Of a stretch of DNA of 64,000 bases, positions 33,984-47,811 are shown one piece after another. Position 1 is the stretch's first letter. Each line of letters starts with the position of its first letter. The stretch comes from an uncultured Pelagibacteraceae bacterium (GTDB taxonomy: Bacteria; Pseudomonadota; Alphaproteobacteria; Pelagibacterales; Pelagibacteraceae), in NCBI GenBank assembly GCA_902634455.1, contig CACPKQ010000002.1, positions 1 to 64,000 of the forward strand, read 5' to 3'. The translations under genes and the position numbers were made by a program. Below the pieces are notes generated by a model that worked only from the letters and a program-made list of their open reading frames with translations, was not told where the DNA came from and searched no databases.

Positions 33984-34954
33984 CACCAAACTTAAATATA
34001 AAACCAGATATTAAAGTATCAGTTAAGCAAACTTTTGGTATTGATAGCCAAATGGAAGTAAGTGGTTTTTCAAAAAAAAATGAATTTGTACCAGAAATAG
34101 ATAAAGATTATAAATTTGATAAAGATACAACATTGGCAATTTTAAGTGGTTTTAAATTTAACAAAAAAGTTATTGTTCATGGTTATCATGGTACTGGAAA
34201 AAGTACCCATATAACACAAGTAGCTGCTAGATTAAATTGGCCATGTTTAAGAATAAACCTTGATTCACATATAAGTAGAATTGATCTTATAGGAAAAGAT
34301 GCAATCGTAATTAAAAATGAAAAACAAATTACAGAGTTTAAAGAAGGAATTTTACCATGGGCTTTTCAAAATCCTGTTGCATTAGTTTTTGATGAATATG
34401 ATGCTGGTCGTCCAGATGTGCTTTTTGTGCTTCAAAGAATTCTTGAAAGCGATGGTTATTTTACTCTATTAGATAAAAATAAAGTTGTAAAACAAAATGA
34501 AAATTTTAGATTGTTCGCAACAGCAAATACAATAGGATTGGGAGATACAACCGGTTTATACACTGGCACTCAACAAATCAATCAGGCTCAAATGGATAGA
34601 TGGAATATTGTTACTACTTTAAATTATTTAAGTTTGGAAAAAGAAATGGATATAATTCTTGCAAAAAATAAAAATTTAAACAATACAAAGGGTAAGGAAA
34701 AAGTTGTAAATATGATTAAAGTTGCATCTTTAACTAGAAAAGGATTTATTGCTGGAGACATATCAACGGTAATGAGTCCAAGAACAGTACTACATTGGGC
34801 AGAAAATTCAGAAATATTTCATGATACAGGATATGCTTTTAGAGTAACTTTTCTAAATAAATGTGACGAAATAGAAAAAAATACAATTGCTGAATATTAT
34901 CAAAGATGTTTTGGTGAAGATTTGCCAGAATCATTGATTAATAATCACGGCTAA
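33980..34954 (+). CDS. cobS: CobS-like AAA+ ATPase (cobaltochelatase CobS)
   Basis: 324 residues, the usual CobS length. The N-terminal [28 protein letters not shown] is the CobS signature, Walker A is GYHGTGKST (68-76), Walker [11 protein letters not shown], and sensor region [34 protein letters not shown]. In the aerobic B12 pathway CobS and CobT form an ATPase ring that drives CobN to insert cobalt. The start is TTG 33980-33982, overlapping the J-domain stop; the family N-terminus supports it. No CobN or other B12 gene is in the window. Confidence 0.95.
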   Translation: MTPNLNIKPDIKVSVKQTFGIDSQMEVSGFSKKNEFVPEIDKDYKFDKDTTLAILSGFKFNKKVIVHGYHGTGKSTHITQVAARLNWPCLRINLDSHISRIDLIGKDAIVIKNEKQITEFKEGILPWAFQNPVALVFDEYDAGRPDVLFVLQRILESDGYFTLLDKNKVVKQNENFRLFATANTIGLGDTTGLYTGTQQINQAQMDRWNIVTTLNYLSLEKEMDIILAKNKNLNNTKGKEKVVNMIKVASLTRKGFIAGDISTVMSPRTVLHWAENSEIFHDTGYAFRVTFLNKCDEIEKNTIAEYYQRCFGEDLPESLINNHG

Positions 34955-36750
34955 TGAACAAAGAAGATAATCATAAAGAAAAATTTAAACAAGCACTTAT
35001 TTCTACAGTTAAAGTAATATCGGATGATCATAGGGCTAGAACCCAATCAAAAGACAATTTAAGCTCTAAAAATTACAACTTTTTTGAACTAGATAATCTT
35101 ACTAGCAAACATGATTATATCAAACTAAGAGCTGAAACAGATTCTGAAGCATTAAAAAGAAAATTTTCTAATAAAGAAATATATAAAAAAAACTTACCGA
35201 AAAATTCATCCTGTAAATTGCTTTATGATATTTCAGAAAAATTTAGATATGAATTGTTGGGTAAAAAAATGCTGAAAGGAATAGCAAAAAACTTAGATGA
35301 AAATTACAACTATCAAATAACTGTTAAACGTAAAGACCAGCTTAAAAATAAAGAAGATGTTAATATTTCAGAGGCTTTTGAGCTTTATATGTTGAAAAAT
35401 TTTTTTAATATAAGTCTAAATTCTTTATCAAAAAAAATTCTAAATTTTTGGGAAAATGACTTTAAATCAAAACTTGACGAACATTTAGAATTTTTAATTA
35501 AAAATCTAGAAAATCAGGATGTATATAATTCAAAATTTTCTAAAATATTACAGGAAATGGATATTTTTGAATCGGATAATGAAAATGAAAATCAAAACCA
35601 ACAAAACGACAACGAAAAAGACAATGATCCTAACAAACAACAAGATGATTCGCAAAATGAACAAGAAAAAAGACAAGAAGAACAAGATCAAAATGGAATA
35701 GATGGAGATTATGACTTTAGTGATTATAAAATGGATGAACAGCTTGTTGATACTGATTCAAATAAAGAAAGTTTAGAAAAAATAACTCAAAAAAGAAATA
35801 ATAGTTTTGGAGAAAAAGAATATAAAATTTTTACTAGTGAATTTGACGAGATAGCTAAAGCGGAAAATTTAGAAAATATTGAAGAAATATCTAAGTTAAG
35901 AAAAAATTTGGATCAACAATTAATTAGCTTTCAGGACTTAATAATAAAGCTTGCAAATAAACTTCAAAGAAAACTATTAGCAAAACAGAATAGGTCTTGG
36001 GAATTTGATTTAGAAGAAGGTCTTCTAGATAGTTCAAAATTAACTAGAATTATAATTGATCCTTTTAATTCTTTATCTTTCAAAAAAGAAAAAGATTTAG
36101 ATTTCAAAGATACAGTTGTTACACTTTTAATAGACAATTCTGGATCTATGAGAGGAAGACCAATTACAATAGCTGCACTCTGTGCAGATATTTTGTCAAG
36201 AACTTTGGAAAGATGTTCTGTTAAAGTAGAAATATTAGGCTTTACAACAAAAAATTGGAAAGGAGGAAAAAGCAGAGAAGAATGGAACAAAAAAAATAAA
36301 CCAAAAAATCCAGGTAGACTAAACGATTTAAGACATATTATATATAAAAGTGCAGATACTCATTGGAGACAATCTAAAAAAAATTTAGGTTTAATGTTAA
36401 AAGAAGGTTTACTTAAAGAAAATATTGATGGTGAAGCAATTTCATGGGCATTTAATAGATTAAAAAAAAGAAAAGAAGAAAGAAAAGTATTAATGGTTAT
36501 TTCAGATGGAGCACCTGTGGATGATTCAACTTTATCAGTTAATTCTGGTGATTTCCTAGAAAAGCACTTAAAAAAAACTGTAAAATTAATTGAAAGCAAA
36601 AGTAATATTGAAATTTTAGCTATTGGAATTGGTCATGATGTTTCTAGATATTATAAAAAAGCAATAAAAATTACTGATGTTCAGGAATTAGGCGATGTAA
36701 TGATTAGTAAACTAAGTGAATTATTCGACAACAAAAAAAAACTTCATTAA
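34954..36750 (+). CDS. cobT: CobT-like protein with vWA domain (cobaltochelatase CobT)
   Basis: 598 residues. N-terminal helical region (about 1-200), an acidic Asn/Gln/Asp/Glu-rich linker (about 205-260), then a C-terminal von Willebrand A domain with MIDAS motif [42 protein letters not shown] and MVISDGAP with VDDST following. It pairs with CobS (one-base overlap). The vWA MIDAS normally docks onto the chelatase large subunit. It ends in a 4-base convergent overlap with the RegB-like gene. Confidence 0.94.
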   Translation: MNKEDNHKEKFKQALISTVKVISDDHRARTQSKDNLSSKNYNFFELDNLTSKHDYIKLRAETDSEALKRKFSNKEIYKKNLPKNSSCKLLYDISEKFRYELLGKKMLKGIAKNLDENYNYQITVKRKDQLKNKEDVNISEAFELYMLKNFFNISLNSLSKKILNFWENDFKSKLDEHLEFLIKNLENQDVYNSKFSKILQEMDIFESDNENENQNQQNDNEKDNDPNKQQDDSQNEQEKRQEEQDQNGIDGDYDFSDYKMDEQLVDTDSNKESLEKITQKRNNSFGEKEYKIFTSEFDEIAKAENLENIEEISKLRKNLDQQLISFQDLIIKLANKLQRKLLAKQNRSWEFDLEEGLLDSSKLTRIIIDPFNSLSFKKEKDLDFKDTVVTLLIDNSGSMRGRPITIAALCADILSRTLERCSVKVEILGFTTKNWKGGKSREEWNKKNKPKNPGRLNDLRHIIYKSADTHWRQSKKNLGLMLKEGLLKENIDGEAISWAFNRLKKRKEERKVLMVISDGAPVDDSTLSVNSGDFLEKHLKKTVKLIESKSNIEILAIGIGHDVSRYYKKAIKITDVQELGDVMISKLSELFDNKKKLH

Positions 36751-38036
36751 ATTAATGATAAATCTTTGTTTTTCCATCTAATTATCACTTGAGCACCGCC
36801 TCCTGAATGATTTGAGTTTTTAAAAATAATATTTGCATAGTTTTTTTCTAAAAGAGTTTTTCCTATAAAAGTTCCTAAGCCTAAACCATATTTAGAAATA
36901 TGTTCTGGGTTAGTAGTTCTAATGTATGGTTCACCTAATTTATCTTTTTCGATAAGATCTTTAGGAAATCCCGGCCCATCATCTTTAATTACTATTTCTG
37001 TATCTCTGTTATTACTTTTTAAAAAAACTTCTATTTTATTTTTGCTATATTTGTTTGCATTACCAATAAAATTTCTTAAACCATAAATTATCTCTGCAGA
37101 TTTTGATGTTTTTAAATGATTTTTGTAGTTTTCAGTATTAAATATAAATTTTTTATTACTAATTTCCTTATATGAGTTTATTATTTCATTAAGATAATCG
37201 TAAAGTTCTAGGTTTGACTCTAAAAATCCATCATTAATTTTTGGATTCATTGTCAATTTTTTTAAAATTTCTCGACATCTATTGCTTTGACTTACTAATA
37301 AATCTAAATCCTTACTAATTTTATTATTGTCACCAAGTTCTTTCTTAAGCTCGGATACAGTTAACAAAATTGTTGATAATGGTGTGCCAAGAGAATGTGC
37401 AGCAGCCGCTGCTTGTCCACCTAAAGATATTAATTCATTTTCCTTAGCCATTAATTCTTGAATTTTATCATATGCTTTTTGTCTTATTCTAGTTTCTTCA
37501 CCAAATTTAACTCCAAAATAAACTAAAAATATTAATCCAGTTATAATAGATATGGGTATAGCATACATATAGTAGTCTGGGGCATGAAAGTGTAGATTAC
37601 CAGGATGTGGGAGATCAAAATAAAAAAAACTTAGTAAAATTAAAATTAAGATAATTAGTAAAACTAATAAAACAGAACTATAGATATTTAAATATTGAGA
37701 TGAAAATACTGCTGGAACTATTATCAAAAATATAAAAGGATTTGAAATACCCCCAGTTAAAAAAAACAAAATTCCTAACTGCAATATATCATAGCTTAAA
37801 TATATTGTAGAAACTAAATTACTTAATTGATTATCTTTAATTTTAAAATGCAAATAAAGATTAGTTAATATGCTAAGTAATATTATAGATGTACAGGTAA
37901 AATAATTAAATTTGTAATTTAATATAAATTGAACAAAAAAAATTGCAATCAATTGTCCTATATAAGCAATCCACCTTAATTTAACATATGTAGATTTATT
38001 TAGAGAGTAGGGATTTGAAGCTTTTAAAAACTTCAT
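36747..38036 (-). CDS. regB: RegB/PrrB-type redox sensor histidine kinase
   Basis: 429 residues. Six hydrophobic segments (about 20-180), with the quinone-binding GGISNPF (95-101) in the sensor region. The H-box is [15 protein letters not shown] with His214; RegB normally has HELGTPL. Cys254 in [11 protein letters not shown] matches the redox-active Cys of RegB. The ATPase domain shows [10 protein letters not shown] (N-box), DDGPGFP and [14 protein letters not shown]. It probably couples respiratory redox state to gene expression, yet no RegA regulator lies nearby. It starts 2 bases after gyrB ends. Confidence 0.88.
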   Translation of the reverse strand: MKFLKASNPYSLNKSTYVKLRWIAYIGQLIAIFFVQFILNYKFNYFTCTSIILLSILTNLYLHFKIKDNQLSNLVSTIYLSYDILQLGILFFLTGGISNPFIFLIIVPAVFSSQYLNIYSSVLLVLLIILILILLSFFYFDLPHPGNLHFHAPDYYMYAIPISIITGLIFLVYFGVKFGEETRIRQKAYDKIQELMAKENELISLGGQAAAAAHSLGTPLSTILLTVSELKKELGDNNKISKDLDLLVSQSNRCREILKKLTMNPKINDGFLESNLELYDYLNEIINSYKEISNKKFIFNTENYKNHLKTSKSAEIIYGLRNFIGNANKYSKNKIEVFLKSNNRDTEIVIKDDGPGFPKDLIEKDKLGEPYIRTTNPEHISKYGLGLGTFIGKTLLEKNYANIIFKNSNHSGGGAQVIIRWKNKDLSLI

Positions 38037-38038
38037 TG

Positions 38039-40135
<2,097 letters not shown>

Positions 40136-40278
40136 CTAATAAAAAAATTAATAAAACCTATGTTTAAGCGAACATTAAATTAACGTTGATAATTAATAGT
40201 TATTAGTAAAATAATTTCTTATTTTTGTGTTTTTTTAATTTATCTAAAAAAAAGTGTTTTTTGGGTGCTTTAATAGCA

Positions 40279-40368
40279 TGGCGGAGAGAGTGGGATTCGA
40301 ACCCACGGTACCTGTGAGGGTACACACACTTTCCAAGCGTGCGCCTTAAACCGCTCGGCCATCTCTCC
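40279..40368 (-). tRNA. tRNA-Ser (GGA)
   Basis: A 90-nt class II tRNA with CCA encoded. Acceptor GGAGAGA/TCTCTCC, anticodon stem CACGC/GTGTG with loop TTGGAAA (GGA), a long variable arm TACC-CTCACA-GGTA, T-arm GTGGG-TTCGAAT-CCCAC, discriminator G. Its first base is also the last base of the TAG stop of the upstream DUF4422 gene, so the tRNA 5' end must be cut from that mRNA or from a promoter inside it. Confidence 0.97.
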
Positions 40369-41165
40369 TAATTTTTTAGAGTTATCCAAGGATATTCTTT
40401 ATATTTTGTGTATTTTTTAAACCAAAAAGATAAATATCTTTCTGCTAAATATGCATATAATCTAGTGAAATCATATCCAGTTAATTTATCAAATCCAAAT
40501 TCGTTTTCACATCTTTCTAGCCATGGAAATAATGTATCAAACCATTTATCAGCAACATAAGGTTTGGCTATAAACATAATATGTGGATTAAAATAATCTC
40601 TGTCTTTTATATATTTTTTAAAATCTTTTTTGTCATCATCATTTAGCAAATCTGAAGCTTTATCTAAATTTTTATATCCATGATGCATATCAAAATGTAA
40701 AGATATATTTTCTCTATTTTTATCAAATAATATTAAAGGATCAGTGATCAAATTTCTCCATGCTCTTTTAATAATTTTTATTTTTTTTGCTCCTGAAATT
40801 TTTATAGGTTTACAAATAATACTTTCAAAATCATTACTCTCAGAAGTTATATCTGTCAAAAGATGGTCACTTAGATTTTTAGAATTTATTTCTAAATTTA
40901 TTGAATCTGGCTTAATCCAAAATCTTCTTTTTTGACAAAAACCAATCCACTCACTTTTTGTAGTTTTTAGCTTATTTCTCCAATACCAATAATGAAAGGT
41001 TAATTCAGAATAATTTTTTTCTTTATGATATATGTTATTATCTTTATCACATCTTATATATTCTTCTGTAAAGGATGAACTACCAACTGCAGCTAAATTG
41101 TAAGGAATTTTTTCTAAATAGGATATTTTTTTATTTGTCACACAATACATTTCAATTTTTTTCAT
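40368..41165 (-). CDS. DUF4422 family protein (putative glycosyltransferase)
   Basis: 265 residues. ELTFHYWYWRNKLKTTKSEWIGFCQKRRFW matches the DUF4422 pattern (a W-K-N block followed by IGLCHYRRYF-like), and NPHIMFIAKPYVADKWFDTLFPWLERCENEF plus YLAERYLSFWFKKY near the C-terminus is the second family block. DUF4422 proteins occur in capsule or LPS clusters and are thought to be glycosyltransferases. It overlaps the next GT-like gene by 4 bases and ends in the first base of tRNA-Ser. Confidence 0.78.
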   Translation of the reverse strand: MKKIEMYCVTNKKISYLEKIPYNLAAVGSSSFTEEYIRCDKDNNIYHKEKNYSELTFHYWYWRNKLKTTKSEWIGFCQKRRFWIKPDSINLEINSKNLSDHLLTDITSESNDFESIICKPIKISGAKKIKIIKRAWRNLITDPLILFDKNRENISLHFDMHHGYKNLDKASDLLNDDDKKDFKKYIKDRDYFNPHIMFIAKPYVADKWFDTLFPWLERCENEFGFDKLTGYDFTRLYAYLAERYLSFWFKKYTKYKEYPWITLKN

Positions 41166-42007
41166 TTATGCAATAACCTTTTTAAATTTTTTTTTTGTCT
41201 ATTTATAAATCTTTTTATTAAATTAAATTTTTTATCTCTTTTAGCCAATATTGGAAAATTATTTAGATGATTCCAAGTTCTGGTTTTCTTATGTACTGCC
41301 CATTCACACTCTGATGCGGAAAGGTTATATATATTATTTTTTTTACATAATATAGAAAAAATGCTTTGATCGTGGCGATGCTCTTCAAATAAATTATGGT
41401 TTTTTGATTTTGAAGGACTATCATCAATTAAATAATTAATTTTTGTAAGATTATACCATTCATTTACAATTTTTTTTGATTTCAGATTATTTTTGAAAAA
41501 AAAAGATCCTGACCATATCTGTTCACTATTAAGAATTTTTGAATCATTTTTAATTTTCATAAATCTCCAAACATCTCCTTTGGTAAATTGATATTCAAAA
41601 TATTCCTGATACTTATATCCTTTAAAATTCTTCCATTCTGGTAATCTATATTGAAATGTAAGTGCATTTTTTTTGTTACATAAATCTACATACTGCCAAA
41701 GTTTGTTTTTACCATTAATATTAAAATGACAACCAATATCTGAATATTGAAGAATAGAATTTTTTGGAATTTGATTAAGATATGTTTTTATTACATATGG
41801 TTTCCAGCATGCATAACCAAATAACCTTTTATTTTTTACTGGGTAGGAAAAAGAATTAATTTGCTTAACTAATTCTTCTGACAAATCTTTTATTCTAAAA
41901 ATTTTAATATCTTCATAAAACATTAGATTTTTTGATTGATTTATAAATCTTTTCACGCTCAAATCCAAATCTGGACTGGCAAACGAGCATAAATATACTT
42001 TGGTCAT
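41162..42007 (-). CDS. Putative glycosyltransferase (GT-A-like)
   Basis: 281 residues. RLFGYACWKPYVIKTYLNQIPKNSILQYSDIGCHFN resembles a group of surface-sugar transferases in which GYxxWKPY is followed by a YxDxG metal-binding strand. HRHDQSIFSILCKKNN gives a late His-Asp block, as in related GT-A enzymes. The basic tail RFINRQKKNLKRLL may touch the membrane. It is translationally linked to the DUF4422 gene (4-base overlap) and diverges from an FkbM gene. Activity and sugar are not known. Confidence 0.65.
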   Translation of the reverse strand: MTKVYLCSFASPDLDLSVKRFINQSKNLMFYEDIKIFRIKDLSEELVKQINSFSYPVKNKRLFGYACWKPYVIKTYLNQIPKNSILQYSDIGCHFNINGKNKLWQYVDLCNKKNALTFQYRLPEWKNFKGYKYQEYFEYQFTKGDVWRFMKIKNDSKILNSEQIWSGSFFFKNNLKSKKIVNEWYNLTKINYLIDDSPSKSKNHNLFEEHRHDQSIFSILCKKNNIYNLSASECEWAVHKKTRTWNHLNNFPILAKRDKKFNLIKRFINRQKKNLKRLLHK

Positions 42008-42099
42008 ACAAATAAATTTTATTTTTTATTATCTAACTATATTTTATGTGAATATAATTATAATTAATATATTTATTATTAAAAAAACAAAATTTAAAT

Positions 42100-42849
42100 A
42101 TGAAACATAAACTTTTAAAAAAATTCGTTGGTTGGTTTGGTTATAAACTTGTAGAAAAAAGAGAAATAAAGAACGATCGATTATTAACTAAAAAAACTTA
42201 TATAAATATTCACAATATTATAAATTTTTTAATTAAAAAAAATGAAATTAGAACAATAATACAAATTGGAGCTAATGATGGAAAAAAATTTGATGATTTA
42301 AGTAACTATATAAAAAAAAATAATATAAAAAGTATATTAGTAGAGCCAATAGTCGAAAATTTTGAAAAGTTAAAAAAAAATTATGAAAATTTAGATAATG
42401 TAATATTTGAAAATTCTGCAGTTTCAATCAATAATGAAATCAATTTATTGTATAAAGTAGATGAAAAATATTTAAAATTTTATGATGATTATGCTAGTGG
42501 TATAACATCTTTTAAAATTCAACATTTAATAAAACATGGGATAAAACAAAATCATATTTCATCCGTAAATGTTAACTCTATTTCAATTAAAGATTTATTA
42601 ATAAAGTATAAAATAGAAAATCTAGATTTACTTTATGTTGATACCGAAGGATATGATGGTCAAATAGTTAACAATTTTGTTTCAAATTTTTCTTTGAGAT
42701 CTTACATTGTATTTGAATATATCCATATAAACGAGAATGATTTTAATAGTGTAATTGAAAGTTTATTATTGGCAAAATATAATTTTTTTCCAATTAACGA
42801 AAATATTTTTTGTTTTCCTGAGGAAAAAAAACATTTATTTATTTCATAA
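42100..42849 (+). CDS. FkbM-family methyltransferase
   Basis: 249 residues. IIQIGANDGKKFDDL is the SAM-binding glycine loop, SILVEPIVENFEKLKKNY the acidic second strand, and LDLLYVDTEGYDGQIVNNF the DTEGxD motif that defines FkbM. These O-methyltransferases often modify glycans or lipids. It is the only plus-strand gene in this glycan block, and its end overlaps the GT17 gene by 11 bases. Confidence 0.88.
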   Translation: MKHKLLKKFVGWFGYKLVEKREIKNDRLLTKKTYINIHNIINFLIKKNEIRTIIQIGANDGKKFDDLSNYIKKNNIKSILVEPIVENFEKLKKNYENLDNVIFENSAVSINNEINLLYKVDEKYLKFYDDYASGITSFKIQHLIKHGIKQNHISSVNVNSISIKDLLIKYKIENLDLLYVDTEGYDGQIVNNFVSNFSLRSYIVFEYIHINENDFNSVIESLLLAKYNFFPINENIFCFPEEKKHLFIS

Positions 42850-43651
42850 TCCAATCATTAAATTTATTTATATTATTTAATATATATTTTGGATAAGTTT
42901 CATTTATATTAACTTTTTTAAAAATATCATCTCTTCCTATTATGTCTTGCCCAGTATTAACTCTTTTGATTATTTCATTTAAATTTAAAAATTTCTCATC
43001 AATTTTTTCATTAAAATGTATAGGGTCATTTGTTTCACATAAATTTTTATATTTATATAAAAGCTCTTCTGGTGTCTTTAAATTGCAAAAATGCCAACCT
43101 CCCTCTTCTATAATATTATTTAAACGATATTTATCTATTCTCCAAAAAGGTCTCCTTTTAAATTTTAAATCTCTTAGCCATTGAGGTGATTTTAAATATT
43201 TTTTTACACAAATTCTACTACCTAGCCAAAAAGGATTTTTTTCACTCTGCAGATTTAACTTATAATAAAAGTGTCTTTGCTTAAGAACAGCATAACGCAT
43301 TTTAATATTAAAATTTTTTATAGCTTTAGGATTTGGTATCTCATCTAAATCAGATATAATTATTAGATCATTTTGATTTGAATTTTTTAAACCTTTTAAA
43401 ATTGAATTTCTTTGATAATTTTCTCTTAAATAAGGATCATCTCCATCGGGCATGTCTTCAACAGGTATATAGATTATTTTATTTTTAAATTTTTTATAAT
43501 TATCAAAATTAAATCTTAATTTCTTCGGATTATTTTGCCACGTTTTGTTTCCTTCAACTATAATAAAAAAATCAACATATTCATTGAGTAAGTTTAATCT
43601 TAAATCTAAAAGCAAATCTTCATCCCAATATGAAAAACAGTCGTATATCAT
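42839..43651 (-). CDS. Glycosyltransferase family 17-like protein
   Basis: 270 residues. MIYDCFSYWDEDLLLDLRLNLLNEYVDFFIIVEGNKTW opens as in GT17 (beta-1,4-GlcNAc transferase) proteins, with DLIIISDLDEIPNP as the metal motif, the SRICVKKYL segment, and GGWHFCNLKTPEELLYKY further on. It lies 3 bases downstream of lepA on the same strand, so it may be read as the last gene of the thrS-to-lepA run. It probably adds a sugar to a surface polymer. Confidence 0.85.
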   Translation of the reverse strand: MIYDCFSYWDEDLLLDLRLNLLNEYVDFFIIVEGNKTWQNNPKKLRFNFDNYKKFKNKIIYIPVEDMPDGDDPYLRENYQRNSILKGLKNSNQNDLIIISDLDEIPNPKAIKNFNIKMRYAVLKQRHFYYKLNLQSEKNPFWLGSRICVKKYLKSPQWLRDLKFKRRPFWRIDKYRLNNIIEEGGWHFCNLKTPEELLYKYKNLCETNDPIHFNEKIDEKFLNLNEIIKRVNTGQDIIGRDDIFKKVNINETYPKYILNNINKFNDWIMK

Positions 43652-43654
43652 TTT

Positions 43655-45463
43655 TTATTTTTCTTTATTTATTTTAAGCACTCCTATAAATGCTTCTTGA
43701 GGTATTTCTACTCTTCCAAATTGTTTGGCTCTTGACTTTCCTTTTTTTTGTTTATCTAGTAATTTTCTTTTTCTGTCTCTTGCTCCTCCGCCATGTATTT
43801 TTGTTAATACATCTTTTTTGAATCCTTTAATTGTTTCTCTAGCAATTATTTTACCACCAATAGCTGCTTGCACAGGTATCATAAAATTATGTCGTGGAAT
43901 TAAATCTTTTAATTTTTCACAAACCTCTCGACCTATAGATTGTGCAAAGTCTTTGTGGACCATCATTGAAAGAGCGTCGACCGATTCTGAATTAACTAAA
44001 ATTCCTAGCTTAACTAAATCTCCTTGTTTATGATCTATAATTTCATAGTCAAAACTAGCATATCCGCTGGAAATTGATTTTAACCTGTCATTAAAATCAA
44101 AGACAACTTCATTTAGCGGAATCTCATAATTTAAAATTGCTCTATTTCCTGAATAACTCAAATTTTTTTGTATTCCTCTTTTATTCTGACATATTTTTAT
44201 TATTGAACCAAGGTATTGGTCCGGAGTTATAATTGTTGCTCTAATCCAAGGCTCTTCAATAAATTTAATGTGTGTAGGATCAGGTAAATTTGAAGGATTT
44301 TGCAATTCTACTATCTCTCCTGTATTTAAATGCACCTTATAAACTACACCTGGAGTAGTAGTTAATAAATTAATATCAAATTCTCTTTCTAGTCTTTCAG
44401 TGATTATTTCTAAATGTAGAAGGCCTAAAAAACCACATCTAAATCCTAAACCGAGAGCAGATGAAGATTCTGCTTCGTAAGAGAAACTTGAATCATTTAA
44501 TTGAAGTTTTGCTAGCCCATCTTTTAATTTTTGGTACTCTGAGCTATCTACTGGAAATAGACCACAAAAGACTACTGGTTTGCTTGGTTTAAAACCTGGA
44601 AGAGGTAGTGTTAAAGGTTTATATGCATCACAAATAGTGTCACCTACCTTTGTTTCAGATAAGTTTTTAATTCCAGTTATAATAAATCCTATTTCTCCTG
44701 AGTTTAGTTCATTTACATCTTTAGGTTTTGGAGTAAAAATACCAACTTTTTCTACTATATACTCTTGATTGTTAGACATCATTTTAATTTTCATATTTTT
44801 AAAAATTTTTCCATCAATTACTCTAATCAATATAACTACTCCAAGATATGAATCGTACCAACTATCTACCAATAAACATTTTAAAATTTCATTTTTTTTA
44901 CCCTTTGGCGATGGTAACACTTTAATTATTTGTTCTAATATTTCTTCAATTCCTTCGCCAGTTTTTCCAGAACATGGAACTGCATTATTAGTTTCAATAC
45001 CAATAACTTCTTCTATTTGTTTTTTAGTTTTATCTAAATCTGAAGCTGCTAAATCAATTTTATTTATAACTGGAATAATTTCATGATTAATATCGAGTGC
45101 CTGATAAACATTAGCCAGCGTCTGAGCTTCTACGCCTTGAGTGCTATCAACAATTAGAATTGATCCTTCACATGCAGACAGCGATCTGCTTACCTCATAA
45201 CTAAAATCTACATGTCCTGGGGTATCAATTATATTTAAAACATAATTCTTTCCATTCTTTGCTTGGTAATTAAGTTTAACTGTTTGAGCTTTAATTGTTA
45301 TTCCTCTTTCCCTTTCGATATCCATTGAATCTAAAACCTGTTCTTTCATTTCTCTATCAGATAGACCTCCACATCTTTGGATAATCCTGTCAGCGATTGT
45401 CGACTTTCCATGATCTATATGTGCAATGATTGCAAAGTTTCTAATTTGCTCTATTTCACTCAT
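43655..45463 (-). CDS. lepA: Elongation factor 4 (LepA)
   Basis: 602 residues, standard length. GTPase motifs [23 protein letters not shown] and NKIDL are present with the LepA-specific C-terminal block [54 protein letters not shown]4 back-translocates stalled ribosomes. It shares one base with pheT. Confidence 0.98.
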   Translation of the reverse strand: MSEIEQIRNFAIIAHIDHGKSTIADRIIQRCGGLSDREMKEQVLDSMDIERERGITIKAQTVKLNYQAKNGKNYVLNIIDTPGHVDFSYEVSRSLSACEGSILIVDSTQGVEAQTLANVYQALDINHEIIPVINKIDLAASDLDKTKKQIEEVIGIETNNAVPCSGKTGEGIEEILEQIIKVLPSPKGKKNEILKCLLVDSWYDSYLGVVILIRVIDGKIFKNMKIKMMSNNQEYIVEKVGIFTPKPKDVNELNSGEIGFIITGIKNLSETKVGDTICDAYKPLTLPLPGFKPSKPVVFCGLFPVDSSEYQKLKDGLAKLQLNDSSFSYEAESSSALGLGFRCGFLGLLHLEIITERLEREFDINLLTTTPGVVYKVHLNTGEIVELQNPSNLPDPTHIKFIEEPWIRATIITPDQYLGSIIKICQNKRGIQKNLSYSGNRAILNYEIPLNEVVFDFNDRLKSISSGYASFDYEIIDHKQGDLVKLGILVNSESVDALSMMVHKDFAQSIGREVCEKLKDLIPRHNFMIPVQAAIGGKIIARETIKGFKKDVLTKIHGGGARDRKRKLLDKQKKGKSRAKQFGRVEIPQEAFIGVLKINKEK

Positions 45464-47811
45464 TATGATCTTAACTTGGCACTAGCTTTTTCTTCAACAT
45501 TGGAAATAATTTTCTGTGAAATTTCATTTAAATCTTTTTCATTTAAAGTTTTAAAATCTGATTGAATAGTTACTTTTAAGGCTATCGACTTTTTATCAGA
45601 TGGTATATTACCTCCTTGATAAACATCAAAAATTTTTACTTTTTTTATTAATGAACTATCAACTTTTGATATAATCTCTATTAAATCTTGAGCTTTTAAG
45701 TCTTTTTGAACTACAAAAGCAAAGTCTCTATCTGATTTTTGATAATCTGAAAAAGTTATTGTAGGTTTATCTTTTTTGTTTTGACTTTTATAATTAACCA
45801 AATTTTCTAAGAAAATTTCAAAACCAAAAGTTTTATTAATTATTTTTGGATTAATTTCACCGAAGTAAGCTAGCAATTTTTGATCTGTTTTTGTTACTAT
45901 CGAGCCAGATCTTCCTGGATGATAATAATTAGGGGTTTTAATTACTATAGTAGTTTCATTTTTACCTATTCCCAGCTCAACCAGAGTTTTGACAACATCT
46001 TTTTTAATATCATAAATATCTAAAAAATGTTCTTTTTTAATACCGCAAATAACCGTTATTTGCTGGCCAGGTTTCTTTCCTGTAAAAACAGGCCCAATTT
46101 CAAAAATTGATTGATTTTCAAAACCTCTATCAATATTTTTTTTTAAAAAAAAAATTAAATTTGGATAAAGCGAACTTCTTAAAACATTTAAATCAGAGCT
46201 TATTGGATTGATAATTTTTACTTCCGGTATATTTTCCCTAAAATTATTATTAATTTTTTCATCTGTGAATGACCAGGTAATTGCTTCTAAATAACCCTTG
46301 GAGGCTACAGAACGCTGAGCTAAATGAAAGTGTCTTTGAAAAAAATCTAAAGTCGGTTTTAATCTTTTTTTTTCAGGTTCTACTGATTGAATTTTATCAA
46401 ATCCTTTAATTCTTATTACCTCTTCAACTAAATCAATTTGATCATGTATGTCTGGTCTCCAACTTGGAATTTCTACACTAAGTGATTTACTTTTTTTTGT
46501 AATTTTAAATCCTAAATCTCGTAAAATTTTAATTATTTCATTATTTTTTATTTTTATTCCGATTGTTTTGGATACTATAATAGGATCGAATAATATTTTT
46601 TTAATTTCTATTTTTTTTGTTGATTGAATATCTAATTTTGATATTTCACCCCCACAAATTTTAATTATCATTTCAGAAGCTTTTTCGAGTCCCATTTTGA
46701 TAGAATTTGGATCAATTCCTCGCTCAAATCTAAACTTTGCATCACTATTTAATTCTAATTTTTTTGCAGTTTTTCTGGTTATCTCTGGATCAAAATATGC
46801 GGATTCTAACAAAATATTTTTTGTATTTAACTCTGTTCCAGATTTTATTCCACCTATTATCCCTCCTAAACCTAATACTTCTTGATGATCAGAAATAACA
46901 CACATACCACCATCTAAGTTGTATTCTTTATTATCTAAAGCTTTAAATTTTTCACCTTTTTTAGAATTTCTAACAATTATCCCTTGATTTATTTTGTCTA
47001 GATCGTAGGCGTGAAGTGGTCTATTCAAATCATACATTATATAATTTGTTACATCAACTACCGCTGAAATTGGTCTTAAACCTAATGAGAGAATTCTTTT
47101 TTTTAACCAATCAGGACTTTCTTGGTTTTTAATATTTTTAATAATACAACTGCCAAATATTGTACAAGCCTGTGTTTTGCCTTTTTCAATCGTTACTTTT
47201 AAAGTTTGTTTGCCAGTTTTTTTTATTTTACTAATTTTATTATCTATCAACTTTCCAAATCCACTAGCAGAAAGATCTCTTGCAATTCCTCTAATGCCTA
47301 AACAGTCGGGTCTATTTGGAGTTATTGATAATTCTATAACATTATCTGAGTTGCTCTTAAAATACCTTTTTCCTATTTTTGTTTTATAGTTTTGATCTAA
47401 TTCAATAATACCTTCACTTTCGTTTGATAAGTTAAGTTCTGACTCTGAGCAAAGCATTCCATAAGATATTTCTCCCCTAATTTTTGAAACTTCTAATTTC
47501 ATATTATTTTTTGGAATTATCGAACCAGGTGGGGCATAAATCGTTAATAAATTATCTTTGGCATTTGGTCCACCACATACAACTTTTACTAATTTCTTTT
47601 GTCCAATATCAACATGGCATAACTTTAATCTGTCAGCATTTGGATGCTTTTCTGCTTTAATGATTTTTGCAATAATAAAATCGCCTAATTCATTTTTCTC
47701 TGACTCAACCTTTTCTACTTCTAAACCAATATTATTTAATTTTTCAATAATTTGTGCTTCGGTTTTGTTTGTTTTTAAATGATCCTTAAGCCAATCTTTT
47801 GTAAATTTCAT
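45463..47811 (-). CDS. pheT: Phenylalanyl-tRNA synthetase beta subunit
   Basis: 782 residues, usual about 790. EMAP-like tRNA-binding domain at the N-terminus ([28 protein letters not shown]), B3/B4 editing domain, B5 domain with [25 protein letters not shown], and the C-terminal anticodon-binding FDX domain ([15 protein letters not shown]). Forms an alpha2-beta2 enzyme with PheS and overlaps pheS by 4 bases. Confidence 0.97.
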   Translation of the reverse strand: MKFTKDWLKDHLKTNKTEAQIIEKLNNIGLEVEKVESEKNELGDFIIAKIIKAEKHPNADRLKLCHVDIGQKKLVKVVCGGPNAKDNLLTIYAPPGSIIPKNNMKLEVSKIRGEISYGMLCSESELNLSNESEGIIELDQNYKTKIGKRYFKSNSDNVIELSITPNRPDCLGIRGIARDLSASGFGKLIDNKISKIKKTGKQTLKVTIEKGKTQACTIFGSCIIKNIKNQESPDWLKKRILSLGLRPISAVVDVTNYIMYDLNRPLHAYDLDKINQGIIVRNSKKGEKFKALDNKEYNLDGGMCVISDHQEVLGLGGIIGGIKSGTELNTKNILLESAYFDPEITRKTAKKLELNSDAKFRFERGIDPNSIKMGLEKASEMIIKICGGEISKLDIQSTKKIEIKKILFDPIIVSKTIGIKIKNNEIIKILRDLGFKITKKSKSLSVEIPSWRPDIHDQIDLVEEVIRIKGFDKIQSVEPEKKRLKPTLDFFQRHFHLAQRSVASKGYLEAITWSFTDEKINNNFRENIPEVKIINPISSDLNVLRSSLYPNLIFFLKKNIDRGFENQSIFEIGPVFTGKKPGQQITVICGIKKEHFLDIYDIKKDVVKTLVELGIGKNETTIVIKTPNYYHPGRSGSIVTKTDQKLLAYFGEINPKIINKTFGFEIFLENLVNYKSQNKKDKPTITFSDYQKSDRDFAFVVQKDLKAQDLIEIISKVDSSLIKKVKIFDVYQGGNIPSDKKSIALKVTIQSDFKTLNEKDLNEISQKIISNVEEKASAKLRS

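Noticed and set aside
40279-40368. tRNA-Ser as an integrase attachment site
   Set aside because: No integrase gene and no repeated tRNA 3' segment found beyond the cassette; the cassette is on the 5' side.
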